From Bryobacterales bacterium (GTDB lineage Bacteria; Acidobacteriota; Terriglobia; Bryobacterales; Bryobacteraceae), in the NCBI GenBank assembly GCA_026129915.1, contig JAHCHD010000033.1:1-36463 (forward strand): a stretch of 36,463 nucleotides of DNA, read 5' to 3'. Within the stretch, counting starts at the first letter, position 1. Every line of letters starts with the position of its first letter. The notes under the pieces were generated by a model, which worked only from the letters and a program-made list of their open reading frames with translations, had not been told where the DNA came from and made no database searches. The position numbers and the translations under genes were made by a program. Shown piece after piece: positions 19,017-27,328 of this stretch.

Positions 19017-19086
19017 GAATCCCGCGCCGGCCAGGAGGTATCGTCAGGGATTGGTGACGGCCCTTCGATTCCCTGCTGATGCCCGA

Positions 19087-20679
19087 CTAAAGCTTGAGAT
19101 CCCAGCCTTCGCGGAATTGTGGCTTCACATGCTTGTTGGCTTCCTCGCTGTTGGTGAAGCGCATGTTGGCGGCATCCCAGTCAAGCTTGCCTCCCACACG
19201 CATGGCAATGGCTGTTAACGCAAGCCATTCCGCGTACGGCACGGCAAGGCGGAAGTCAGAGCAGGACGGCTCGCCACCCTTGCAGGCGCGAATCCAATCG
19301 GCCATGTGGCCGGGTGACCGCGTCAACAACTGCGGCGGCAGCTTATATTCCCTCCACCGCGCCGAGGGTAGCAGCCAAACGCCTTCTCCACGGTTGGAGG
19401 TAGCCATGATGCCCTTGCTGCCCACAAACACCGAACCGTTGCCCGTCAGCACCCCAGGTTGACCGGGTGTGCCGGGCTCACCGAAGACGCGCACACCTGG
19501 GCCGCCAGGACCCGTACGCTGGCCGCCCGCGGGACGCGGCCCACCACGACCGCCGGGTCCCCGGCCACCCGGTCCGCCCCCGCCAGGGCCACCCTGGCCC
19601 GCGGGTTGGCCTGATGCCCCACGCGCAATCTCATCCAGCCAGCGTCCCGTGGGCCGTCCCTTGTCAGCGAGGTTATCCATTGGCGGCAGAATGGTCTCGC
19701 TTTCCATGCCGGGAACACGGAAGACGTCCGGGTCAGTGGAGCGAGCCGAGTCGTGGTAGAAGACCTTTACCGGCGGCATGCCACCCCGTGCTGGAAAGTC
19801 CAGCCGTACTGTTGCACGATTGGGAAAAGTGATGGCGCTCTCTCCCTCCACGCTGACGCGTTCCAGACTCGAGGGTGCGCCCAGTTGCAGGGCGTGGTGC
19901 ACCGGACCGGCTGTGTGCGTGGCCCAATTACCAATCTGCCCGGTACCGAAATCGTAGAAGCCCCGCCAGTTGTAAGGCACATACCAGGAGCTATACGCGC
20001 GCATAGGCGTTGCCCCCAGCCAGGCGTCCCAGTTGAGGGAATCCGGAACGGACGCTTCCGGTGGCAAATCCTGCAATCCTGTCGGATGCGTGCCCGGCGT
20101 CGTGGAAACATGCACCTCAGTGACATCTCCGATCTCACCAGACCAAAGAATCTCCGCGGCCACCCGGTGACACTCGTGTGAGAACCCCTGGTTGCCCATC
20201 TGCGTGGCCACCTTGTACTTCTCGGCAGCTTGCATCAAGAGGCGAGCTTCCCAGGGAGTGCGGGTGAGCGGCTTCTCGATATACACGTGCTTGCCTCGCT
20301 GCATGCACGCCAGGCCCACTGGCGCATGCATGAAGTCCGGGATGGCAATGGTACAGGCGTCAAAGTTCTTGTCTTCCTTGTCCAGGAGTTCCCTGAAATC
20401 CCGATACAAGGGCAACTTCTCGTAGCGCTTCAGTTCGCCTTGCGAACGATCGAGATCAACATCACAGAGCGCGACGATGTTCTCTGTCTCAGCGGCTTCC
20501 TGCAACAGCGCTCCGCCACGCCCGCCGCAGCCGATCACCGCCACATTCAGCTTGTTGTAGTAAGGCTTGTAGCCAAGAGCAACAAGGCTCTTCACACTGC
20601 CAAACCCGCCCACCGGCACGGCACCCGCCAAAAGCGAACCGTAGAAGAAATACCGCCTCGATACACCGTTATTCGACAT
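19087..20679 (-). CDS. Tat-exported Gfo/Idh/MocA oxidoreductase with collagen-like insertion
   Basis: A 530-residue protein starting MSNNGVSRRYFFYGSLLAGA, with a twin-arginine signal. The Rossmann motif VAVIGCGGRGG lies at 47-56 and the conserved EKP at 135-137. The C-terminal domain has FYDFGTGQIGNWATHT near 241-256 and ends in EEANKHVKPQFREGWDLKL, a tail typical of acidobacterial and planctomycetal exported members. Residues about 354-414 are a Gly/Pro/Arg/Gln-rich stretch (GGPGGGGPGGRGPGG and similar) not found in ordinary family members. Such enzymes probably act on carbohydrates in the periplasm after folding with cofactor. ATG 20679 is chosen over an open frame to 20802 because AAGG precedes it and the Tat signal starts there. 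Confidence 0.88.
   Translation of the reverse strand: MSNNGVSRRYFFYGSLLAGAVPVGGFGSVKSLVALGYKPYYNKLNVAVIGCGGRGGALLQEAAETENIVALCDVDLDRSQGELKRYEKLPLYRDFRELLDKEDKNFDACTIAIPDFMHAPVGLACMQRGKHVYIEKPLTRTPWEARLLMQAAEKYKVATQMGNQGFSHECHRVAAEILWSGEIGDVTEVHVSTTPGTHPTGLQDLPPEASVPDSLNWDAWLGATPMRAYSSWYVPYNWRGFYDFGTGQIGNWATHTAGPVHHALQLGAPSSLERVSVEGESAITFPNRATVRLDFPARGGMPPVKVFYHDSARSTDPDVFRVPGMESETILPPMDNLADKGRPTGRWLDEIARGASGQPAGQGGPGGGGPGGRGPGGRGGPRPAGGQRTGPGGPGVRVFGEPGTPGQPGVLTGNGSVFVGSKGIMATSNRGEGVWLLPSARWREYKLPPQLLTRSPGHMADWIRACKGGEPSCSDFRLAVPYAEWLALTAIAMRVGGKLDWDAANMRFTNSEEANKHVKPQFREGWDLKL
19438..19620. repeat. Gly/Pro-rich low-complexity DNA inside the oxidoreductase gene
   Basis: About 180 bases of GGN/CCN-rich sequence encode the G-G-P and G-P-G runs at residues 354-414 of the protein on the minus strand. 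Plus-strand text shows repeated ccgccgggtcc and ccaccaggtcc-like units. It is imperfect and could have grown by slippage. Confidence 0.6.
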
Positions 20680-20858
20680 CGTCACTAACCTTCGAAAACA
20701 CTTGGATTGTGGTGCGCCCTGGCACTGAACATCACACTCGTGCGAGACCAGACCGATGCTGACAATGACTTCATTCCGCCAGGAGCCGTTACTCATCTGC
20801 ACCGATTCATGCAGAATCTCTTGCCAAAAAGGACCGGAAGATCCTGAAGCCGGATGAT

Positions 20859-22181
20859 CTATTTTGTGGCCGGCATCGCCACCGTCTTTGGTTGCAGCCC
20901 CGCCTTCGCGGCCAGCGCATAGACAACAAAGCCCACCGCAAAGCTGTAGAGAGCCGCTGGCTGGATGCTCTCCTTGATACTGTCAAATGCGGGAATGAAT
21001 GGCATCACACCCACAAAGAAGCCAGCCGCCCACGCGATGTAGCCGGCAAGATTGATGCCCTCGCGAGGGCCGGGCCATTTACGCCCACTCAGCAGGTAGT
21101 CAGCAACCATCGCGCCGCAAATGGGTCCGAACGACGCACCCACAATGCTGAAAAATCCAATCAGGTTCTCAGCAGCGCCAGTGACGGCAAGAATAATGGC
21201 GAAGGTCATAGCCACCATCGTGGAAGTCATGCGAGGGATGCCCGGCAGCATCGTCGAAAAGCTGTTGCTGGCAATGAACGCACAGAAACAATTCGGAGGT
21301 ATCGATGCGATGGCGAAAAGGAAGAACATCCCCGAGGCAAGCAGCCCGCCCATCGTGGGGATCACTGCGTCGTAGTTAAGGCTGGCCAGCGACGGGTTCA
21401 GTGCCTTGGCTCCGGCTACGGAAAGCAGTGGCAAGCCGCCCGCAATCACTGCCGCCAGCGCGATGCCCACCAAGCCGCCCTTCTTCACGTCGCCAGAGTT
21501 GCGGCTGTTGATGCCGAAGTCCGCGCCCGCCGCGCCTGCGGTGGCGAAGAAACCAATGGTTATCTGGATGATGAGCGTGAATCCGAGATAGGAATTCTCG
21601 GCCGGGGGCTGATACTGCCCGATGCCTTCGTAGGTCTTGAAGAACACGATAAGGATCATCAACAACGGAATGAAGTTGAGGTAAGTGGCCACCCGCGCCA
21701 CATAGCCGATACCCTTCACGCCCACATAGGCCATCGTGTAGCCCCAGATCGCGCCCACCACGATAAACGGAACCGTTTTCGGCGTAGCGTCCATGCCAAG
21801 CCCAGACAGCAGAAACTTCGCTGAAAAATACGTAGCGACGCCAAACCAGCCCACCTGAAGCAAACCCATCAGCAAGCCGGGCATCAGGTAGCCTCCGGTG
21901 GTGCCAAACGTGGAACTGCCCACCACGTAAAGAGGATGTCCCGTTTTCATGCCGAGCATAGCGGGCACGAAGTAGTAGAGGGCATAGCTCAGCAGCCCGG
22001 CCACCACCAGGCCCGCGATACACACCCACACGCTCGCCTGCGTGATGGTTTCCGTGGCGATCGCATTATAGAAAGCGATCCATAGAAACACACCGGCGTA
22101 ACTGGGAGCAATGTTTGTGTACCACGGTGCTCGGTTGGTAATTGGGTTAGGCTGAGCCTGAGCGAGATAAGGGGGTAGCAT
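20859..22181 (-). CDS. NCS1-type (cytosine/purine permease family) transporter
   Basis: A 440-residue inner-membrane protein with about twelve hydrophobic segments, resembling the nucleobase:cation symporter-1 family. It begins near the membrane with NRAPWYTNIAPSYAGVFLWIAFY. TM3 contains TFGTTGGYLMPGLLMGLLQVGWFGV, the region equivalent to the family's SFG-x-x-G substrate loop. Later segments are AAGADFGINSRNSGDVKKGG and ENLIGFFSIVGASFGPICGAMVADYLL, with the common D-Y. The substrate may be a nucleobase, allantoin-like compound or vitamin; sequence alone does not say. TATACT lies 9 bases before the ATG and no Shine-Dalgarno is seen. It precedes the exported oxidoreductase on the same strand with a 179-base gap in which I see nothing clear. 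Confidence 0.85.
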   Translation of the reverse strand: MLPPYLAQAQPNPITNRAPWYTNIAPSYAGVFLWIAFYNAIATETITQASVWVCIAGLVVAGLLSYALYYFVPAMLGMKTGHPLYVVGSSTFGTTGGYLMPGLLMGLLQVGWFGVATYFSAKFLLSGLGMDATPKTVPFIVVGAIWGYTMAYVGVKGIGYVARVATYLNFIPLLMILIVFFKTYEGIGQYQPPAENSYLGFTLIIQITIGFFATAGAAGADFGINSRNSGDVKKGGLVGIALAAVIAGGLPLLSVAGAKALNPSLASLNYDAVIPTMGGLLASGMFFLFAIASIPPNCFCAFIASNSFSTMLPGIPRMTSTMVAMTFAIILAVTGAAENLIGFFSIVGASFGPICGAMVADYLLSGRKWPGPREGINLAGYIAWAAGFFVGVMPFIPAFDSIKESIQPAALYSFAVGFVVYALAAKAGLQPKTVAMPATK

Positions 22182-22190
22182 GTCGAAGGC

Positions 22191-22196
22191 AGTATA
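22191..22196 (-). promoter_or_regulatory. -10 box close to the permease start
   Basis: TATACT on the minus strand ends 9 bases before the ATG at 22181. A start seven bases after it leaves an untranslated leader of about 3 bases. No -35 consensus or Shine-Dalgarno was found. Confidence 0.4.
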
Positions 22197-22307
22197 TACC
22201 CGTTTCGGATTCGCTGCATCCGGGTAACCGTCCTATCCCACGCGTCCGCTCAAGCTACAGTGCCTCCGTGCCGCCGACTGCACTTGGAAGCGCCTAGGCT
22301 CTCGTCA

Positions 22308-22655
22308 TCAATTCGCAAAGGGCAGCAGCGCCATCGCCCCAGTGGAAATCAGACTGACAATGATTGACCCCAGAATCGCGGTCAGGCACCCGTTCACTTC
22401 GAAGTCAGGCACCAGCTTCGCCACCAGCATCAGCATCAGGCCATTGATTACCCAAGCGAACAAGCCGAAGGTGATGAACGTGATGGGATAAGCAAAGAAC
22501 GCCACGATCGGTTGGATCAGCGCGTTCACGATGCCCATCACCAGTGCCGCCACCAACGCTATCTTGAAGTCCCGGATCTTCATCCCTGGCAGAATGTGAG
22601 CCGCCACCAAAATGGCGCCCGCGACAACCACCCACAAAACGAGTAAATTCAGCAT
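22308..22655 (-). CDS. Small four-helix membrane protein, PF04020 (phage holin family 4 superfamily)
   Basis: A 115-residue protein of four hydrophobic helices starting MLNLLVLWVVVAGAILVAAHILPGMKI. The segments FKIALVAALVMGIVNALIQPIV and FFAYPITFITFGLFAWVINGLMLMLVA match the PF04020 pattern (ALVxGLxNxxIxPIL, PLxxxTLGLFxLVINA). The family is named after a mycobacteriophage holin superfamily, but chromosomal members are of unknown function and this one has no phage context. AAGGAG lies 10 bases upstream. It is 36 bases after the ABC permease and probably the last gene of that operon. Confidence 0.85.
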   Translation of the reverse strand: MLNLLVLWVVVAGAILVAAHILPGMKIRDFKIALVAALVMGIVNALIQPIVAFFAYPITFITFGLFAWVINGLMLMLVAKLVPDFEVNGCLTAILGSIIVSLISTGAMALLPFAN

Positions 22656-22691
22656 GCCAGGCACGCTCCTTCCCTCGCCACAGTATCGCAA

Positions 22692-24326
22692 CTAAACAGC
22701 GGTGTCGGTTGTGCCTAGCAAATCCACCAGATCCTCCCGGTGCAGCCGGGCATACTCGATGGTGGAATCCAGCGATACCAGGTAGAACGTAACGGCGATC
22801 AGCGCTGCCACCAGCATGCCCGCATAGAAGCCTGCATCTGATCCGAATGCAAAGCGCGCAACGTAGGCCAGAGAGGTTGGCAGACTGACAATGGGGAAAA
22901 ACAGAATCAACACAACGCGGAATTTTGCCTTATTTGCGCTGCTCCAGCTTTGTTCCGGATTCACTCCTCCTGGGTAGCGCACGCTACTCTGGTTGCCCAC
23001 CGCAAACATGTTCACAGCCAGTACCAATGCCGTGACGAAGGCCTCGGCAACCCCGTTCAGCGTAACGGGAACGCCTATGGCGGAGCATGCCAGGGAGATT
23101 AGGAATACCTGCAGGCAGACCATGAAGAAGCCGACGATATTTTTTGCCAGAAACACCGTCTGCATGGGCAGCGGGGCAAATAGGAACATCTGTACGGCCT
23201 TGCGATCGAGCCCGAACACATTCCAGAACACCGTCTCAGACATCAGCAAGATCGCATAGGCACTCACCACCGCCAGAAAATTCCGGTACATGAAGCCAGG
23301 ACTCTCGCCGGGGTTCAGGGCAATCGGCAGGAACACAATGATTCCGAAGGTGAAGCCCATGATGAACACCGTGACGAATCGCGGAGAGCGAGTGAATGTG
23401 AGGAACTCCTTTTCCACCAGCGACGCCAGCGGCTCTGGGAAGAACCTACCCAGCCAGTTGGCGGCATGCGCCCGAAGGTCAGCAAAAGGACGAGCCGGTG
23501 AAGCGGAAAGTCTCGAGCGACCCGCGCCGCGGTCGGACCCCGTTTCAGCTGTCAGGAAACGAAGAAACAATAGTCGCCCCAACACCAGGCTGCCAAGCGC
23601 GAAAGCAGCCAGCAATGGAAGGGACTGTCCCAGAGAAGCCCCCGTTGCGACGTCGGCTGCGGCACTCCACGGAGTCAGCGGAAATGCCAGCACCGCCTGT
23701 AAGTACGAAAGCCACGAACCGGTTTCTCTCTTCAACAGGATCCACTGCGGGATCAAGGCCACCGAAACCAACAGGAACACGAGCCCTTCACGCCACAACC
23801 GCATACTGGACATGCGGCTCACCAACGCTCGCACCGCGACGTTCAGACATAGGTTGAAGCACAGAAATCCCGCTCCCGCCAAGACAACCAGGGCCGGATT
23901 GCACCTCGAATTCACCAGCAGCCCCAAGAAAACACCTACGCTCACGATCAGCGGCTCAAGGCTTGTGGGAATGCAAAGGATCAGTTCCAGTAGGTAGAAC
24001 TGATTTGGCCGGATAGGAAAAATCAGCAAGCGCTTCAGGTCGAGCGCCAGCCCAAATGAAACGGTGAGGACTGGCGTAACCTGCCAGTAGATCGTAGTGG
24101 CCAGCAAAGCCATCCGGATGTAGTAACCAAGCTCAAACTCCTCGGGCGGGTTAGCGAATACCCCGTAGGCGATGTAGGCTACAAAAGCCGCCAGCAGATA
24201 CCAGAAGGAAGTAACAACACCATTGAAAATCGAGGCGATCTTGCCGCGGCGGCTGAGCATGTTGCGCATCATGCGCAACTGCGCCACCAGAATCACCGTC
24301 GCTTGGTCAGCAAATTGAAGTGGCAA
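22692..24326 (-). CDS. ABC-2 type transporter permease
   Basis: A 544-residue membrane protein with two blocks of about six hydrophobic segments separated by a cytoplasmic loop at about 262-300 (TAETGSDRGAGRSRLSASPA). Landmarks are ALDLKRLLIFPIRPNQFYLLELI in the first half and VEKEFLTFTRSPRFVTVFIMGF plus FGLDRKAVQMFLFAPLPMQTVFLAKN in the second. The K-R-L-L-I-F-P-I and F-A-P-L-P turns are typical of large ABC-2 permeases of unknown export substrate. It lies 12 bases after the ATPase gene, so the two form one exporter. Confidence 0.87.
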   Translation of the reverse strand: MPLQFADQATVILVAQLRMMRNMLSRRGKIASIFNGVVTSFWYLLAAFVAYIAYGVFANPPEEFELGYYIRMALLATTIYWQVTPVLTVSFGLALDLKRLLIFPIRPNQFYLLELILCIPTSLEPLIVSVGVFLGLLVNSRCNPALVVLAGAGFLCFNLCLNVAVRALVSRMSSMRLWREGLVFLLVSVALIPQWILLKRETGSWLSYLQAVLAFPLTPWSAAADVATGASLGQSLPLLAAFALGSLVLGRLLFLRFLTAETGSDRGAGRSRLSASPARPFADLRAHAANWLGRFFPEPLASLVEKEFLTFTRSPRFVTVFIMGFTFGIIVFLPIALNPGESPGFMYRNFLAVVSAYAILLMSETVFWNVFGLDRKAVQMFLFAPLPMQTVFLAKNIVGFFMVCLQVFLISLACSAIGVPVTLNGVAEAFVTALVLAVNMFAVGNQSSVRYPGGVNPEQSWSSANKAKFRVVLILFFPIVSLPTSLAYVARFAFGSDAGFYAGMLVAALIAVTFYLVSLDSTIEYARLHREDLVDLLGTTDTAV

Positions 24327-24338
24327 TCCAGGGTCTCC

Positions 24339-25271
24339 TCAAAGCCAATCCAGCAGTTCGGTGCTAGTGTCGCCGCCGATGGTCCTCACGAAGACCTCCT
24401 CCAGCGTGTCATGCGCTGATCCACCGGCTCGCAAGTCGTCCATGGTCCCCTCCACCACCAGTCGACCCTCGTGAATAATCGCCAGACGGTCGCAGAGCCG
24501 TTCCACCACTTCCAGCACGTGGGAAGTAAGGAATACGGTACAGCCCTGTCGCACGCGGTCCAGCAGAATTTCCTTCATCAGGCGGGCGCCCACTGCGTCA
24601 ACGCCCTCAAAGGGCTCGTCCATCAGGAAAAGCGAGGGCCGGTGGATGAGCGCCGCGCCCATGGCTACCCGCTTCTTCATGCCCTTGGAATACTCTGAGA
24701 TCACCTTGTGCTGGGCTGCGGTGAGTTCGAAGAGGTCGAGCAACTCCCGCACGCGCCTGTCCACCACCGCACGATCCAGGCCATAGATGCGGCCCACAAA
24801 CTGCAAATATTCGCGCCCGGTTAGACGGTCAAACAGGAGCGTGTCATCCAGCACCACTCCAATCCTCTGGCGCACCGCGAAAGACCCTTGCTCCACGGGG
24901 GTACCCAACAGGCTCAGTTTTCCCGACGTGGGCTGGGCAAGGCCCATCAGCATTTTGATCGTCGTGGTCTTGCCCGCTCCATTTGCGCCAAGGAATCCAT
25001 AGAAGCAGCCTCGCGGGACGCGCAGGGTAAGGCCGTCCACCGCACGCTTCTGCCCGTAGATCTTAGTGACGTCGTCCAGCGCGATGGCGTACTCAGGCGT
25101 AACTCCCGCAGGCTCTTCCGAGAGTGGCGCCAGAATCTCACCGGCGGATTCATGCAGTCCACGCGCCGACGCGGGCATCTCCCCGGACAGTCCCGAAAAA
25201 GGTGCAGAGGCAGAGTCTGGGTGTGCTGCAGGCGCACCAGCGCCTTCCGGCGGTAGCTGTTCAAATTTCAC
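24339..25271 (-). CDS. ABC transporter ATP-binding protein
   Basis: A 310-residue ATPase. Walker A is GANGAGKTT (95-103), the signature motif is YSKGMKKR (a variant of the usual SGGQ type) and Walker B is LFLMDEPFEGVD. The following T-S-H-V-L-E supplies the switch histidine. The first 60 residues are an Ala/Pro/Ser/Glu-rich extension of unknown role, not part of the ATPase fold. Its ATG overlaps the stop of the PL22-like gene by 4 bases (ATGA), so translation is coupled. It energises the permease at 22692. The substrate is unknown. Confidence 0.93.
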   Translation of the reverse strand: MKFEQLPPEGAGAPAAHPDSASAPFSGLSGEMPASARGLHESAGEILAPLSEEPAGVTPEYAIALDDVTKIYGQKRAVDGLTLRVPRGCFYGFLGANGAGKTTTIKMLMGLAQPTSGKLSLLGTPVEQGSFAVRQRIGVVLDDTLLFDRLTGREYLQFVGRIYGLDRAVVDRRVRELLDLFELTAAQHKVISEYSKGMKKRVAMGAALIHRPSLFLMDEPFEGVDAVGARLMKEILLDRVRQGCTVFLTSHVLEVVERLCDRLAIIHEGRLVVEGTMDDLRAGGSAHDTLEEVFVRTIGGDTSTELLDWL

Positions 25272-26533
25272 GTGCGGTCTTCCGATCCTTTTCCCGTTGC
25301 GCTACCGGGCCGGTTGTCCGCTTCCTGCGCCCGTCCCGCCCACGACTCCAGTGTCGCCCATTTTGGGTGGGAAGTTAGGTCCGCCACGTAAACCTGTGTT
25401 ATCCCGTCCCGGTCACTGGCAAACGCAATCGCACGCTCATCCGGGCTAAAGGAAGGGTGAGGATGAGTCCATTGCGGTCCGTATACCGTATCAGTTGCCA
25501 CTTCCATCCAACTTAGCGCTTGTTTGCCGGGCACGGTGTCCGCCGCGGAAGCCTGCTCCGCACGGGCGCGTTCGAAGTCCTCGGCTAGCGCATAACGCGA
25601 CTGCTTCCATTGGCTGCCCTGGTTGCTTGCCAGGGAAAGGCAAACCAGCTCACGCTCTCCGGTGGCCGCATTTACCAGGAAAATGCCCTCGTCCGGATGG
25701 TTGGTATCGCACAGGATGCGCTGCCCTGTCCGGTCCGGCGCGATGTGCCAAGCATTGAATCGGGCAATCTCCGTGCAGGTGCGCTCTCCTTCCCAAGGCA
25801 TGCGGCAGAGCAAGCCTGGCCAGATGGTGAACAGCAAATCACCACTACCGCCCAGAAACGTCTCATGCACCACGAACGTGTCGTTACCGTGTTCCATCAG
25901 GCATTCAAGCCCGGTACCATCGCGGCGGACCCGAAACATCCGAGGCGCGGGGTCCGCCGCAAACTCCAGCCAGTTCGAATCCAGCGGATGATACTGCGGA
26001 TGGATTACGGTACGCGGGAATGAGATCCAGTTCCACTCATTGCCATTCGCCTTTCCTACAGCAATCCCATTCTGCCCATGGTGTTTGCCCGCGCACGCCA
26101 GCCACTCTCCGTCACAGCTCAACGATACTTCCCCCAACTGCGCTCCGGGAAAAGCAGCCACCTTCTCTTCCCGCAGACTGGCCAGGGCGAGTCGCCATAC
26201 CTCGCCGCCCCGAACGAAGAACACCATCTCTCCATCCGGATGGATTGCCGCCGAGAACGGATGTATGGGAGCGCCCTCAGTGAGTTGCGTCAGCTCACCA
26301 TTGGGCAGTAGAGCAGCGTGCAGTTGCGCACTGCCGCTGCGATAGCTGGTGAAGATCAGCCGCGTCATGCACGGCGTAAACGAACTCTGCAGAAAGTAAC
26401 TGGGGTGGCTGATGCCGGGCCCTGAGGTGAACTGGCGCAGCCGTACCCCGGTCACCGGGTCCGCCAGCGTGCTCAATTCAGGCTCCTGCACACTGCCTTT
26501 GCCGTGGCTCACGGCTTTCGGTCCACTCGACAT
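25268..26533 (-). CDS. Oligogalacturonate lyase-like (PL22) beta-propeller protein
   Basis: A 421-residue protein without signal peptide, so cytosolic. It has repeated propeller strands such as SRLIFTSYRSGSAQLH-type blades (about 58-72), HPFSAAIHPDGEMVFFVRGG, and FSPDERAIAFASDRDGITQVYV near the end. Residues 354-359 read QWTHPH, matching the Q-x-x-H-x-H metal-binding motif of oligogalacturonate lyase, at nearly the same positions as in the Yersinia enzyme (Q350, H353, H355, recalled from the literature). His263 (NAWH) and His279 (TNH) are further candidate ligands. The family cleaves oligogalacturonides to 5-keto-4-deoxyuronate. Activity is inferred. A TAGACT box ends exactly six bases before the ATG, suggesting a leaderless mRNA for this operon. 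Confidence 0.78.
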   Translation of the reverse strand: MSSGPKAVSHGKGSVQEPELSTLADPVTGVRLRQFTSGPGISHPSYFLQSSFTPCMTRLIFTSYRSGSAQLHAALLPNGELTQLTEGAPIHPFSAAIHPDGEMVFFVRGGEVWRLALASLREEKVAAFPGAQLGEVSLSCDGEWLACAGKHHGQNGIAVGKANGNEWNWISFPRTVIHPQYHPLDSNWLEFAADPAPRMFRVRRDGTGLECLMEHGNDTFVVHETFLGGSGDLLFTIWPGLLCRMPWEGERTCTEIARFNAWHIAPDRTGQRILCDTNHPDEGIFLVNAATGERELVCLSLASNQGSQWKQSRYALAEDFERARAEQASAADTVPGKQALSWMEVATDTVYGPQWTHPHPSFSPDERAIAFASDRDGITQVYVADLTSHPKWATLESWAGRAQEADNRPGSATGKGSEDRT

Positions 26534-26539
26534 GCTTGC

Positions 26540-26545
26540 AGTCTA
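26540..26545 (-). promoter_or_regulatory. Start-proximal -10 (leaderless-type) for the PL22/ABC operon
   Basis: TAGACT ends six bases before the ATG at 26533, with GCAAGC between. No Shine-Dalgarno is present. The arrangement repeats that at 19008-19013 and 34013-34018. Confidence 0.4.
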
Positions 26546-26586
26546 CTGAATTCCAGCCCGCACGTCCGCTCAAAAAACCATTCGTT

Positions 26587-27291
26587 TCAATTGGCGCGCG
26601 TCTGCCGGGCGCCGCTGTTCTTCTCGAAGATCACCAGGTGCTGCCAGGGCAATTGATGATGCGTCTTCACGTGGCGAAACCCTGCGGCGCTCAACTCGCG
26701 GATAATCTGCTTCTCTGTCATCTTGTGATCCTCGAGAATCGGCACATCGGGGTCCTCCTTGCGATACTCGACAAGTGCTACGCGACCTCCCGGCTTCAAC
26801 GCCCGCATCAAGTCGGCAAGCATCTCCGCGGGTTTCGAGAATTCATGATAAACGTCCACCATCAGCGCCAGATCCACGCTGTCCGCGCTAAGCCCGGTTT
26901 CCTCTAGACCGCCACGAACGATCTCCACGTTTGAGAGTTGTTTCTGCTTCTTGCGAATCTCCAGCAATCGCAGCATGCCCAATTGCACCTCGGTGGCGAA
27001 CACCTTCCCACCGGGGCCCACCTCTTTCGACAGGCGCTCAGTGTAATATCCGCTTCCCGCCCCGATATCAGCCACCGCCATTCCAGGTTTCAGTGCAAGA
27101 AGTTTCACGGCAACGTCCGGCCGTTCTTCCTGCATCCGTTCCGGGCGGTCAAGCCACGGTGCGCCCAGAACTCCCATCATCGGCGCGAGCGGCCTGTCTG
27201 TCTCCGGGTGGCGTACTTGACCCTCTGCGCATACCGAAAAGGCGGCCACGCCCAAAACTGTGATAATCAATAGTCGAATCGATCCAAACAT
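26587..27291 (-). CDS. Class I SAM-dependent methyltransferase with N-terminal signal peptide
   Basis: A 234-residue protein. Residues 1-22 (MFGSIRLLIITVLGVAAFSVCA) look like a Sec signal peptide. The next block reads RPLAPMMGVLGAPWLDRPERMQEERPD. The Rossmann SAM-binding motif I is VADIGAGSGYYTERL (about 69-83), followed by VFATEVQLGML (motif II acid), SVDLALMVDVYHEF and LKPGGRVALVEYR. All motifs for SAM binding are intact. The contradiction between a SAM enzyme and apparent export is the odd point; related proteins with the same layout occur in Acidobacteria and Planctomycetes, as far as I recall. GGAGAG lies 8 bases before the ATG. It is divergent from the lipoprotein at 27329. Confidence 0.85.
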   Translation of the reverse strand: MFGSIRLLIITVLGVAAFSVCAEGQVRHPETDRPLAPMMGVLGAPWLDRPERMQEERPDVAVKLLALKPGMAVADIGAGSGYYTERLSKEVGPGGKVFATEVQLGMLRLLEIRKKQKQLSNVEIVRGGLEETGLSADSVDLALMVDVYHEFSKPAEMLADLMRALKPGGRVALVEYRKEDPDVPILEDHKMTEKQIIRELSAAGFRHVKTHHQLPWQHLVIFEKNSGARQTRAN

Positions 27292-27328
27292 CAGGGTGGC
27301 TCTCCGAAAGAGAAAGGATGGTCTAGAG

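Noticed and set aside
22308..22655. Phage remnant suggested by the holin-like family name
   Set aside because: No other phage gene is present; PF04020 proteins are common on bacterial chromosomes.
25970..25990. agttcgaatccag, resembling a tRNA T-loop
   Set aside because: It lies inside the PL22-like coding region and no acceptor or anticodon stems can be drawn around it.
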